Assembly: GCF_036002945.1 (NCBI RefSeq)
Contig: NZ_CP108529.1
Location: forward strand, 6,071,001-6,135,000
Length of the DNA stretch: 64,000 nt
Origin: Streptomyces sp. NBC_01224
Lineage (GTDB): Bacteria; Actinomycetota; Actinomycetes; Streptomycetales; Streptomycetaceae
Direction: 5' to 3'
In this document: positions 17,593 to 24,597 of the stretch, piece after piece
How the letters are laid out: every line of letters starts with the position of its first letter
How positions within the stretch are numbered: the first letter of the stretch is position 1
Notes under the pieces: generated by a model
What the model was told of the DNA's origin: nothing
The model's input: the letters and a program-made list of their open reading frames with translations, nothing else
Database searches by the model: none
Translations under genes and position numbers: made by a program

Positions 17593-18070
17593 CTAAAGCA
17601 CCTTAGACGCCACGATTGCAATTCGTAAAACCGCCCACGGATATTGCATGTCCGCGTCCAATCAAAAGCGAAACCACCAAAAACCGCCCACTATGCCCGG
17701 CTTCATCCCCCTTAAATGGTGCATATCGCCAGGCGGTTGCGGGAGGTGAATTTCGTCGCACTCGATCCTTGGAATTGCGCGTGAATAAAGTGTGTGGATA
17801 TGGAAACCGTCACAGTTGCGAGCCGTTGTGATTATTCGATTCACAGTTCGCTCACAGGTACGGGGAGCCTTGTTGGGGCTCTGTGCCACACCTTGTGCGG
17901 CTGTGCGCCCCGGGCGTGCGCGGGGCGCAAGGATGGCGCGATCCCGTCCGTTCGATCCGTCACCTGGCAGCGACCACAGGGGAGTTGGTGGCACGATGGA
18001 CGGAACGGAGGAGTGCTCGGCCGCACACCTCCGGGCCGGCAAGGCGGACCGACCAAGGGTGTGATCAGTC
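17593..18070. other. 478-nt intergenic region, AT-rich in its first 250 nt, no gene recognised
   Basis: It separates two divergent genes. The part from about 17600 to 17860 is markedly AT-rich for this genome (runs such as TCAAAAGCGAAACC and GTGAATAAAGTG), as expected for promoters of both genes. A 22-codon frame at 17996-18064 precedes the small membrane gene but lacks good spacing to a Shine-Dalgarno, so I do not call it. Confidence 0.5.
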
Positions 18071-18265
18071 GTGGCCATTTCACTGTCTGTGGTGCTTCTG
18101 TTGGCGATCGTCCTGGTGGTCCTGATCCGAGGCGGCTCCATCAAGGCCGGACCCGCGATCGTCGCGGTGCTCTTCGGCTTCTTCCTGGCATCGACCGGCA
18201 TGGCTCCGTCGATAAACAGGTTCATGAACTCGATAGCGGAGACCATCAACCAGATCAGCTTCTGA
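18071..18265 (+). CDS. small conserved membrane protein (64 residues), function unknown
   Basis: The GTG-started protein has an N-terminal helix (residues 3-20, SLSVVLLLAIVLVVLI), a short polar turn RGGSIKAGP, a second helix (28-45) and a polar C-terminus SINRFMNSIAETINQIS that could form an amphipathic helix. I recall very similar small proteins in Streptomyces genomes, without a known role. The codon bias and the clean two-helix pattern support a real gene. It is followed by a strong hairpin shared with tRNA-Gly. Confidence 0.7.
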   Translation: MAISLSVVLLLAIVLVVLIRGGSIKAGPAIVAVLFGFFLASTGMAPSINRFMNSIAETINQISF

Positions 18266-18340
18266 TCCGGCCGCACCGGCGCCCGCGCTCCGGCGCGAGA
18301 GGCCCGGCAGGACGCGGGCAGAACGCAGCCGGAACGCAAA

Positions 18341-18377
18341 GGGCCCGGTCCGACGAGGAATTCGTCGGACCGGGCCC
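18341..18377. terminator. bidirectional 16-bp perfect hairpin
   Basis: Arms GGGCCCGGTCCGACGA (18341-18356) and TCGTCGGACCGGGCCC (18362-18377) have a 5-nt loop. It ends transcription from the small membrane gene (plus strand) and from tRNA-Gly (minus strand, followed by TTTGCGTT). Confidence 0.75.
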
Positions 18378-18382
18378 AAGCA

Positions 18383-18456
18383 TGGAGCGGGCGACGGGAA
18401 TCGAACCCGCGTAGCTAGTTTGGAAGACTAGGGCTCTACCATTGAGCTACGCCCGC
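18383..18456 (-). tRNA. tRNA-Gly (anticodon TCC), CCA encoded
   Basis: The minus strand folds into a cloverleaf: acceptor GCGGGCG/CGCCCGC, D-arm AGCTCAATGGTAGAGC, anticodon stem CTAGT/ACTAG with loop CTTCCAA, T-arm GCGGGTTCGATTCCCGT, discriminator T, then encoded CCA. The anticodon TCC reads GGA/GGG. A TACGAT -10 box lies 44 bp upstream. Confidence 0.97.
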
Positions 18457-18499
18457 ATGCACCGCACCGCAGGTCCGGGGACCGGCGGCAACGAGAAGT

Positions 18500-18505
18500 A
18501 TCGTA
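18500..18505 (-). promoter_or_regulatory. -10 box of tRNA-Gly promoter (TACGAT)
   Basis: TACGAT is read on the minus strand in an otherwise GC-rich stretch, 44 bp before the mature tRNA 5' end. No convincing -35 was found. Confidence 0.45.
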
Positions 18506-18623
18506 GCGGGTCGCGGGCGCTGCCCGCACACCCGATTGCGGTCACCCGGTGTCGCGTTCGGTGCCACCCGTGCAAAGCGGCTGATGCACCGCCTGTCTGC
18601 ATGTACCCTACGTGTCGCACCGA

Positions 18624-18700
18624 CGGGGTGTGGCGCAGCTTGGTAGCGCGTCCGCTTTGGGAGCGGAAGGTCGTCGGTTCGAATCCGGCCACCCCGACCA
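18624..18700 (+). tRNA. tRNA-Pro (anticodon TGG), CCA encoded
   Basis: The cloverleaf has acceptor CGGGGTG/CACCCCG, D-arm GCGCAGCTTGGTAGCGC, anticodon stem TCCGC/GCGGA around loop TTTGGGA (anticodon TGG), a T-arm with GGTTCGAATCC, discriminator A and an encoded CCA. The 5' C at position 1 is usual for bacterial tRNA-Pro. A TACCCT box lies at 18605-18610, close upstream. Confidence 0.97.
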
Positions 18701-18701
18701 T

Positions 18702-18733
18702 CGGCAAGATCGCAGACCACCGGCAAGATCGCA
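18702..18733 (+). repeat. 13-bp perfect direct repeat just after tRNA-Pro
   Basis: CGGCAAGATCGCA occurs at 18702-18714 and again at 18721-18733, a 19-bp period, between the tRNA 3' end and the tig promoter. It does not match the tRNA 3' end, so it is not an attachment-site duplicate. Confidence 0.7.
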
Positions 18734-18764
18734 TTGTGGGAGTCCGTCGCCTTGCCGTTACTAT
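18734..18764 (+). promoter_or_regulatory. probable tig promoter
   Basis: TTGTGG (18734-18739) and TACTAT (18759-18764) are separated by 19 bp, about 100 nt before the tig GTG. The -35 abuts the second direct repeat copy. This is a by-eye match to the vegetative sigma consensus. Confidence 0.45.
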
Positions 18765-18867
18765 GCAAAATGCGTGCCCGTGTGTCTGATGTACCGGGCT
18801 CGGTCCGCGAAGCCGCCACCCGCGGTGGAGCAGAACCCCAAGAAGTCAGCCACAAGGAGACCGAACC

Positions 18868-20265
18868 GTGAAGAGCGCCGTGGAGACCCTGAACCCGACC
18901 CGGGTTCGGCTCACTGTTGAGGTGCCCTTCGAGGAGCTCAAGGACAGCCTCGACGCGGCGTACAAGAAGATCAACCAGCAGGTCACGGTGAAGGGCTTCC
19001 GCAAGGGCAAGATCCCCGCCCGGGTCATCGACCAGCGGTTCGGCCGTGGTGCGGTGCTGGAGGAGGCCGTCAACGACGCCCTCCCGAAGTTCTACACCGA
19101 GGCTGTCAACGAGGGTGAGCTCAACGTCCTCGGTCAGCCCGAGGTCGACATCACCGAGCTGAAGGACGGCGAGCTGCTGGCCTTCACCGCCGAGGTTGAC
19201 GTACGCCCCGAGATCGAGATCCCGGACTACTCCGGCATCGAGGTCACCGTTGACGCCCTCGAGGTCAGCGACGAGGACGTCGAGAAGGCCGTGGAGCAGC
19301 TCCGCGAGCGCTTCGCCTCCACCAACCCGGTCGAGCGTGCCGCCGCCGAGGGTGACGTCGTGACGATCGACCTGCAGGCCAAGGTCGATGGCGAGGTCCT
19401 GGAGGACGGCGTGGCCGAGGGTGTCTCGTACACCATCGGTTCCGGCGAGCTCCTCGACGGCATCGACGCCGCCGTCACCGGCCTGGAGGCGGGTGGCGAG
19501 GCCACCTTCACCTCCGAGCTGAAGGGCGGCTCGGCCGAGGGCAAGGAGGCCGAGGTCACCGTCAAGGTCACCGCCGTCGCCGCCCGTGAGCTCCCCGAGC
19601 TGGACGACGAGTTCGCCCAGATGGCGAGCGAGTTCGACACCCTCGACGAGCTGAAGGCGGACAGCCGCAAGCGCCTCGAGAACACCAAGCAGTTCGACCA
19701 GGCCACCCAGGCCCAGGAGCGCGTCCTCGACGAGCTGCTGAAGCTGGCCGAGGTCCCGATCCCGGAGAAGCTGCTCGCGGACGAGGTCCAGACCCGCAAG
19801 CACAACCTGGAGCACCACCAGCTCGGCCAGATGGGTCTGACCCTCGACAAGTACCTGGAGATCCAGGGCAAGACGGTCGAGGAGTTCGAGGCCGAGACCT
19901 CCGAGCAGGCGATCAAGGGCATCAAGACCCAGTTCATCCTGGACGAGATCGTCAACAAGGAGAAGCTGAACGTCAACCAGGAGGAGCTCACCGAGCACCT
20001 CATGCGGCGCGCTGCTTCCTCCGGCATGAGCCCCGACCAGTTCGCCCAGGCCGTCGTCGAGGGCGGCCAGGTGCCGATGCTCGTCGGCGAGGTCGCCCGC
20101 GGCAAGGCGCTGGCCGTGGTCGTCGAGGCCGCCAAGGTCGTCGACACCAACGGTGAGGTCGTCGAGCTGGAGGACGACGAGGAGGAGGCCATCGAGACGG
20201 TCGAGGCCGCCGATGGTGCCGCCGAGGCCGTTGCCGAGGTCACCGAGGAGAAGAACGAGGCCTGA
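18868..20265 (+). CDS. tig: trigger factor (ribosome-associated chaperone/prolyl isomerase)
   Basis: This 465-residue trigger factor binds L23 at the ribosome exit tunnel and shields nascent chains. The N-terminal ribosome-binding domain shows the signature GFRKGK (~residues 44-49). The FKBP-type isomerase domain spans ~150-245 ('EGDVVTIDLQAKVDGE...'), and the C-terminal helical arms follow. The C-terminus has an extra acidic tail (EDDEEEAIETVEA...EKNEA), common in Streptomyces. The GTG start has AAGGAG 8 nt upstream. It precedes the clp genes as in most bacteria but ends in its own terminator, so clpP1 is transcribed separately. Confidence 0.97.
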   Translation: MKSAVETLNPTRVRLTVEVPFEELKDSLDAAYKKINQQVTVKGFRKGKIPARVIDQRFGRGAVLEEAVNDALPKFYTEAVNEGELNVLGQPEVDITELKDGELLAFTAEVDVRPEIEIPDYSGIEVTVDALEVSDEDVEKAVEQLRERFASTNPVERAAAEGDVVTIDLQAKVDGEVLEDGVAEGVSYTIGSGELLDGIDAAVTGLEAGGEATFTSELKGGSAEGKEAEVTVKVTAVAARELPELDDEFAQMASEFDTLDELKADSRKRLENTKQFDQATQAQERVLDELLKLAEVPIPEKLLADEVQTRKHNLEHHQLGQMGLTLDKYLEIQGKTVEEFEAETSEQAIKGIKTQFILDEIVNKEKLNVNQEELTEHLMRRAASSGMSPDQFAQAVVEGGQVPMLVGEVARGKALAVVVEAAKVVDTNGEVVELEDDEEEAIETVEAADGAAEAVAEVTEEKNEA

Positions 20266-20283
20266 GCCTCGCGCTGAACCCGT

Positions 20284-20322
20284 ACGACGGGCTCCGGACG
20301 CTGTGCGTTCGGAGCCCGTCGT
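20284..20322 (+). terminator. hairpin terminator after tig
   Basis: Arms ACGACGGGCTCCGGACG and CGTTCGGAGCCCGTCGT (one G-U pair) surround a 5-nt loop 18 nt after the stop. Confidence 0.75.
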
Positions 20323-20367
20323 CGTATGGCGTACGGTGCCCCACAACCCCTGTGCGGGCTGCGGAGC

Positions 20368-20384
20368 TTGCGCTCCCAGCGAAC
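20368..20384 (+). promoter_or_regulatory. candidate ClgR activator box upstream of clpP1
   Basis: TTGCGC-N5-GCGAAC matches the ClgR operator pattern GTTCGC-N5-GCGAAC at 10 of 12 positions. It is centred about 50 bp before a TAGGGT -10-like box at 20423-20428 that lacks a -35, as expected for an activator-dependent promoter. ClgR is the known activator of clpP1P2 in Streptomyces; the match here is by eye. Confidence 0.5.
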
Positions 20385-20517
20385 AGTTGCGGAAGCGGGA
20401 TGGCGTTGTCCTACCTGCGCGTTAGGGTCCATGAATAGGAAGGGCAGGGGAGTCCCCGCCCACCCGGTACGAAGACGCTGAGACGGCCGGAGCCGTCAGA
20501 GACGAGCAGGTGGATAC

Positions 20518-21135
20518 GTGACGAATCTGATGCCCTACGCCGCCGGAGAGCCGTCCCTCGGTGGAGGCCTCGGTGACCAGGTCTACAGCCGACTGCTCGG
20601 CGAGCGCATCATCTTCCTCGGTCAGCAGGTAGACGATGAGATCGCCAACAAGATCACGGCGCAGCTGCTTCTCCTTGCCGCCGAGCCGGACAAGGACATC
20701 TACCTCTACATCAACAGCCCCGGCGGTTCGGTGACGGCCGGTATGGCGGTCTACGACACCATGCAGTACATCCCGAACGACGTGGTCACCATCGGTATGG
20801 GCATGGCGGCCTCGATGGGCCAGTTCCTGCTCACCGGCGGCACCGCGGGCAAGCGCTTCGCGCTCCCGAACACCGACATCCTCATGCACCAGGGTTCGGC
20901 CGGCATCGGCGGTACGGCCTCGGACATCAAGATCCAGGCCCAGTACCTGCTGCGCACCAAGCAGCGGATGGCGGAGATCACCGCCCGCCACTCCGGCCAG
21001 ACGGTCGAGACGATCATCCGCGACGGCGACCGCGACCGCTGGTACACCGCGGAGGAGGCCAAGGAGTACGGCCTCATCGACGAGATCATCACGATCGCAT
21101 CGGGCGTTCCGGGCGGCGGCGGCACCGGCGCCTGA
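20518..21135 (+). CDS. clpP1: ATP-dependent Clp protease proteolytic subunit ClpP1
   Basis: This 205-residue serine peptidase subunit forms the ClpP barrel served by ClpX or ClpC. The catalytic triad is visible: Ser99 in 'GMAASMGQF', His124 in 'ILMHQGSAG' and Asp173 in 'GDRDRWYTAEEA'. 'YINSPGGSVTAGMAVYDTM' is the oxyanion-hole region. The N-terminal ~15 residues are probably removed on maturation. GTG has AGGTGG upstream. It is followed after 95 nt by clpP2; the two subunits form a mixed complex in actinobacteria. Expression probably depends on ClgR, from the box upstream. Confidence 0.96.
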   Translation: MTNLMPYAAGEPSLGGGLGDQVYSRLLGERIIFLGQQVDDEIANKITAQLLLLAAEPDKDIYLYINSPGGSVTAGMAVYDTMQYIPNDVVTIGMGMAASMGQFLLTGGTAGKRFALPNTDILMHQGSAGIGGTASDIKIQAQYLLRTKQRMAEITARHSGQTVETIIRDGDRDRWYTAEEAKEYGLIDEIITIASGVPGGGGTGA

Positions 21136-21230
21136 TCCGGTACCCACCGGATCCGGCTCCACCGCCCCGCGCACCTCTCGTACGCCGAGACACCCAGCCA
21201 CAGAACGCCACCAGGATGGTGAACACCCAC

Positions 21231-21896
21231 ATGAACAACTTCCCCGGCGCCTCCGCGAGCGGCCTCTACACCGGCCCGCAGGTGGACAACCGCTACATCG
21301 TGCCGCGCTTCGTGGAGCGCACCTCGCAGGGCGTGCGTGAGTACGACCCGTACGCGAAGCTCTTCGAGGAGCGCGTGATCTTCCTCGGCGTGCAGATCGA
21401 CGACGCCTCCGCCAACGACGTCATGGCGCAGCTGCTGTGCCTGGAGTCGATGGACCCGGACCGGGACATCTCGATCTACATCAACAGCCCCGGCGGCTCG
21501 TTCACCGCGCTCACCGCGATCTACGACACGATGCAGTTCGTGAAGCCGGACATCCAGACGGTCTGCATGGGCCAGGCGGCCTCCGCCGCGGCCGTGCTGC
21601 TCGCCGCGGGTACGCCCGGCAAGCGGATGGCGCTGCCCAACGCCCGTGTACTGATCCACCAGCCGTCCTCGCAGACCGGCCGTGAGCAGCTCTCCGACCT
21701 GGAGATCGCGGCCAACGAGATCCTGCGGATGCGCACCCAGCTGGAGGAGATGCTGGCCAAGCACTCCACCACGCCGATCGACAAGATTCGCGACGACATC
21801 GAGCGCGACAAGATCCTGACCGCAGAGGATGCCCTCGCCTACGGTCTCGTCGACCAGATCGTGTCGACCCGCAAGCAGGCGGTCACGGCCGTCTGA
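21231..21896 (+). CDS. clpP2: ATP-dependent Clp protease proteolytic subunit ClpP2
   Basis: The 221-residue paralogue of ClpP1 is predicted to have Ser118 in 'MGQAASAAAVLL', His143 in 'VLIHQPSSQ' and Asp193 in 'IERDKILTAEDA'. The N-terminus is longer than in ClpP1 (VDNRYIVPRFVERTSQGVREYDPYAKL) and is typical of actinobacterial ClpP2. I prefer the ATG at 21231, which has AGGATGG upstream; an in-frame ATG at 21216 lies inside that Shine-Dalgarno and adds five residues. It is co-transcribed with clpP1. A long hairpin follows before clpX. Confidence 0.95.
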   Translation: MNNFPGASASGLYTGPQVDNRYIVPRFVERTSQGVREYDPYAKLFEERVIFLGVQIDDASANDVMAQLLCLESMDPDRDISIYINSPGGSFTALTAIYDTMQFVKPDIQTVCMGQAASAAAVLLAAGTPGKRMALPNARVLIHQPSSQTGREQLSDLEIAANEILRMRTQLEEMLAKHSTTPIDKIRDDIERDKILTAEDALAYGLVDQIVSTRKQAVTAV

Positions 21897-21911
21897 CATC
21901 GGCCTTCACCT

Positions 21912-21959
21912 CTTGGCATGGCGAGTTCACACCGCATCGGCGGTGTGAACCGTGCCAAG
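21912..21959 (+). terminator. long interrupted hairpin between clpP2 and clpX (terminator or attenuator)
   Basis: The inner stem GTTCACACCGC/GCGGTGTGAAC (11 bp, loop ATCG) is extended by an outer stem CTTGGCA/TGCCAAG (7 bp) across a small internal loop. No U-run follows, only G-rich sequence, so partial read-through into clpX is plausible. Confidence 0.55.
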
Positions 21960-22053
21960 GGGGGCCCGAACGGGGGGCAAGGCAAGGTACCGTCGGATAG
22001 AGGCACCAGGAGCCGCTGAACCAAGCTGCTCCCAGGCGAAGGGGAAGCACCTC

Positions 22054-23352
22054 GTGGCACGCATCGGTGATGGCGGCGACCTGCTCAAGTGCTCGTTCTG
22101 CGGAAAGAGCCAGAAGCAGGTGAAGAAGCTCATCGCGGGACCCGGTGTGTACATCTGCGACGAGTGCATCGATCTCTGCAACGAGATCATTGAGGAGGAG
22201 CTCGCGGAGACCTCCGAGGTGCGGTGGGAGGAACTCCCCAAGCCGCGCGAGATCTACGAGTTCCTCGAGGGGTACGTCGTCGGGCAGGAGCCCGCGAAGA
22301 AGGCCCTCTCGGTCGCTGTGTACAACCACTACAAGCGGGTCCAGGCCGGCGAGAACGGCGGCGCGCAGGGTCGGGACGACGCCATCGAGCTGGCCAAGTC
22401 CAACATCCTGCTGCTGGGCCCCACGGGCTCCGGCAAGACGCTTCTCGCGCAGACCCTGGCCCGTATGCTCAACGTCCCGTTCGCCATCGCCGACGCGACG
22501 GCGCTGACGGAGGCCGGCTATGTCGGTGAGGACGTCGAGAACATCCTGCTGAAGCTGATCCAGGCCGCGGACTACGACGTCAAGAAGGCCGAGACCGGGA
22601 TCATCTACATCGACGAGATCGACAAGGTCGCCCGCAAGAGCGAGAACCCGTCGATCACCCGCGATGTCTCCGGCGAGGGCGTCCAGCAGGCCCTGCTGAA
22701 GATCCTGGAGGGCACCACCGCCTCCGTACCGCCGCAGGGCGGCCGGAAGCACCCGCACCAGGAGTTCATCCAGATCGACACGACGAACGTGCTGTTCATC
22801 GTGGGCGGTGCCTTCTCCGGTCTGGAGAGGATCATCGAGTCGCGGGCGGGTGCCAAGGGCATCGGCTTCGGCGCGACGATCCGCTCCAAGCGGGAGATCG
22901 AGGCCAGCGACCAGTTCCAGGAGGTCATGCCGGAGGACCTGGTGAAGTTCGGGATGATCCCGGAGTTCATCGGCCGGCTGCCTGTCCTCACCTCGGTCCA
23001 CAACCTGGACCGTGAGGCGCTGCTGCAGATCCTCGTCGAGCCGCGCAACGCGCTGGTGAAGCAGTATCAACGGCTGTTCGAACTCGACGGTGTCGAGCTG
23101 GACTTCGACCGCCCGGCCCTGGAGGCCATCGCCGACCAGGCGATCCTCCGCGGCACCGGCGCGCGTGGCCTGCGGGCCATCATGGAAGAGGTCCTCCAGT
23201 CCGTGATGTACGAGGTGCCGTCCCGCAAGGACGTCGCCCGCGTCGTCATCACGGCGGACGTCGTCCGCAACAACGTGAACCCGACCCTGGTCCCGCGCGA
23301 GCCGCGGACCATCGGCAAGGGCGACGACGGGCGGCACGAGAAGTCCGCGTAG
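22054..23352 (+). CDS. clpX: ATP-dependent protease ATP-binding subunit ClpX
   Basis: This 432-residue AAA+ unfoldase feeds substrates to ClpP. The N-terminal zinc domain has Cys13/16 and Cys35/38 (CSFC...CDEC). Walker A is GPTGSGKT (residues 122-129), Walker B 'GIIYIDEIDKVARK', the pore loop 'GYVGEDVE', and sensor-2 'GARGLRAIMEE'. The IGF-type ClpP-contact loop appears as 'KGIGFGATI'. The GTG start is fixed by AAGGGG and by the conserved MARIGDGGDLLKC N-terminus. It lies 157 nt after clpP2 behind a hairpin, so it probably has partial independence from the clpP operon. Confidence 0.97.
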   Translation: MARIGDGGDLLKCSFCGKSQKQVKKLIAGPGVYICDECIDLCNEIIEEELAETSEVRWEELPKPREIYEFLEGYVVGQEPAKKALSVAVYNHYKRVQAGENGGAQGRDDAIELAKSNILLLGPTGSGKTLLAQTLARMLNVPFAIADATALTEAGYVGEDVENILLKLIQAADYDVKKAETGIIYIDEIDKVARKSENPSITRDVSGEGVQQALLKILEGTTASVPPQGGRKHPHQEFIQIDTTNVLFIVGGAFSGLERIIESRAGAKGIGFGATIRSKREIEASDQFQEVMPEDLVKFGMIPEFIGRLPVLTSVHNLDREALLQILVEPRNALVKQYQRLFELDGVELDFDRPALEAIADQAILRGTGARGLRAIMEEVLQSVMYEVPSRKDVARVVITADVVRNNVNPTLVPREPRTIGKGDDGRHEKSA

Positions 23353-23374
23353 CGGCAGCGGTATGTGAACGAAA

Positions 23375-23428
23375 ACGGAAGGGGCGCCCGGCCAGTTGGA
23401 CTGGCGGCGCGCCCCTCCTGCTTTCCGT
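23375..23428. terminator. bidirectional hairpin between clpX and the convergent membrane-protein gene
   Basis: Nested stems ACGGAA/TTCCGT, GGGGCGC/GCGCCCC and GCCAG/CTGGC form one long stem-loop between two convergent genes. Confidence 0.65.
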
Positions 23429-23433
23429 GTGCG

Positions 23434-24444
23434 CTACTTGACCTCGACGCGGACGTCATTGCGGAGCTTGGCCGCATCGTTGGCGGCGTCGTCCAGAGAG
23501 ACGCTCTTGCCGGTCATCATGCCCGCCATGTCCACGTCCATGACGTACGTCACGGTGCTGTGGTCGCCCCAGATGCAGAAGGGCATGGTGGTTTCCTTAC
23601 CGCCCCCGGTGCTGCTGATGTCCGTGACTTTCGCTTCCTGGCACTTCAGGACACCGTTCTCGAACCCGGCCGGGGTGAAGGCCTTCGGGCTGCCGATGAA
23701 CTCGCTCTTGGTCCTGTCCTCGGGGTCCGGGTCCTTCGTAGCCTCGGACTTCAGCTTGGCGAACATGGCGTCGACGACCTTCTCGGGGTCGTCGATGTCA
23801 CCGTAGACACCGCTGAACGACAGCATCTTCTGGGCGGCCGCGTCGCCCGAGGTGTAACCGGCCCCGACGCTCTTGGCGTTGTGAACCCCCCAGCCCTCCG
23901 CCTCCTTGACGTCCTTCGCCGTCATCTTGTCCTGGTCCCCCTGGCTAGGGGTCTTCTTGTACGTGCCGCCCAGCACCGTCTCCGGCGTCGTCAGCTTGTA
24001 CGTCTTGCCGTCGTCGGCGACCGAGCTGCCGCCCCCGCCCGACGTCAGGAGGTACACCCCGCCCGCGATGACCGCCATCGCCACGACCACGCCGCCGATG
24101 ATCAGGCCGGTCTTCTTCTTCGGCTGGGCCGGGGGGAAGGGGGGCTGGCCGCCGTATTGCGGGCCGCCGTACGGCGGCGTGGGCGGCTGCTGGCCGTACG
24201 GGCCCGGCTGCTGGGCCTGCGGGTAGCCGTAGCCCGGCTGGGGCTGCTGCTGCGGCGGGACACCCTGAGGGGCCTGCTGGGGGTACCCGTAACCGGGCTG
24301 GCCCTGCGGCGGCTGCTGGCCGTACGGGCCCGGCTGCTGGCCACCGTACGGTCCGGGCTGGCCCTGCGGAGGCTGGCCGCCGTACGGTCCGGGCTGGCCC
24401 TGTGGAGGCTGGCCGCCGTACGGGCCCGGCTGGTTGTAGCTCAT
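23434..24444 (-). CDS. proline/glutamine-rich single-pass membrane protein, function unknown
   Basis: The 336-residue protein has three parts: about 105 cytoplasmic residues of repeated P-Y/Q-G-Q-P-G-P-Y-G-G units, a KKK stop-transfer and one membrane helix (GLIIGGVVVAMAVIAGGVYLL), and an extracellular domain of ~200 residues with two cysteines (KCQEAK and PFCIWGD), probably disulphide-bonded. This layout is common in Streptomyces surface proteins; the outer domain resembles no enzyme I know. The start is the MSYNQ methionine with AGGGGA upstream; a longer in-frame start (24474) has a weaker site. It is convergent with clpX and divergent from valS. Confidence 0.75.
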   Translation of the reverse strand: MSYNQPGPYGGQPPQGQPGPYGGQPPQGQPGPYGGQQPGPYGQQPPQGQPGYGYPQQAPQGVPPQQQPQPGYGYPQAQQPGPYGQQPPTPPYGGPQYGGQPPFPPAQPKKKTGLIIGGVVVAMAVIAGGVYLLTSGGGGSSVADDGKTYKLTTPETVLGGTYKKTPSQGDQDKMTAKDVKEAEGWGVHNAKSVGAGYTSGDAAAQKMLSFSGVYGDIDDPEKVVDAMFAKLKSEATKDPDPEDRTKSEFIGSPKAFTPAGFENGVLKCQEAKVTDISSTGGGKETTMPFCIWGDHSTVTYVMDVDMAGMMTGKSVSLDDAANDAAKLRNDVRVEVK

Positions 24445-24584
24445 CTGCGGTGTCCCCTGTTCGGAAATGCTCATCGGAATGCTTATGCGTTCCGAACATC
24501 CTGACGGAAGGTCCACCGCCGCGGGGCACCGGGAGTGACACCGTTACCGAACAAACCGGTTTCAGCGCACGACTGTGACGGCCC

Positions 24585-24590
24585 TAAACT
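24585..24590 (+). promoter_or_regulatory. valS -10 box (TAAACT), leaderless arrangement
   Basis: TAAACT ends 7 nt before the valS GTG, with TTCAGC 18 bp upstream as a poor -35. Transcription would start at or next to the start codon; no Shine-Dalgarno is present. Confidence 0.55.
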
Positions 24591-24597
24591 GTCCCCC

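Noticed and set aside
17996..18064. 22-codon frame before the 64-residue membrane gene as a leader peptide
   Set aside because: Shine-Dalgarno spacing is poor and there is no attenuator-like structure after it.
18624..18733. Integrative-element attachment site at tRNA-Pro
   Set aside because: The direct repeat downstream does not duplicate the tRNA 3' end, and no integrase or phage gene is nearby.
24540..24597. T-box leader for valS
   Set aside because: The start codon is 7 nt from the -10 box, leaving no room for a leader RNA.
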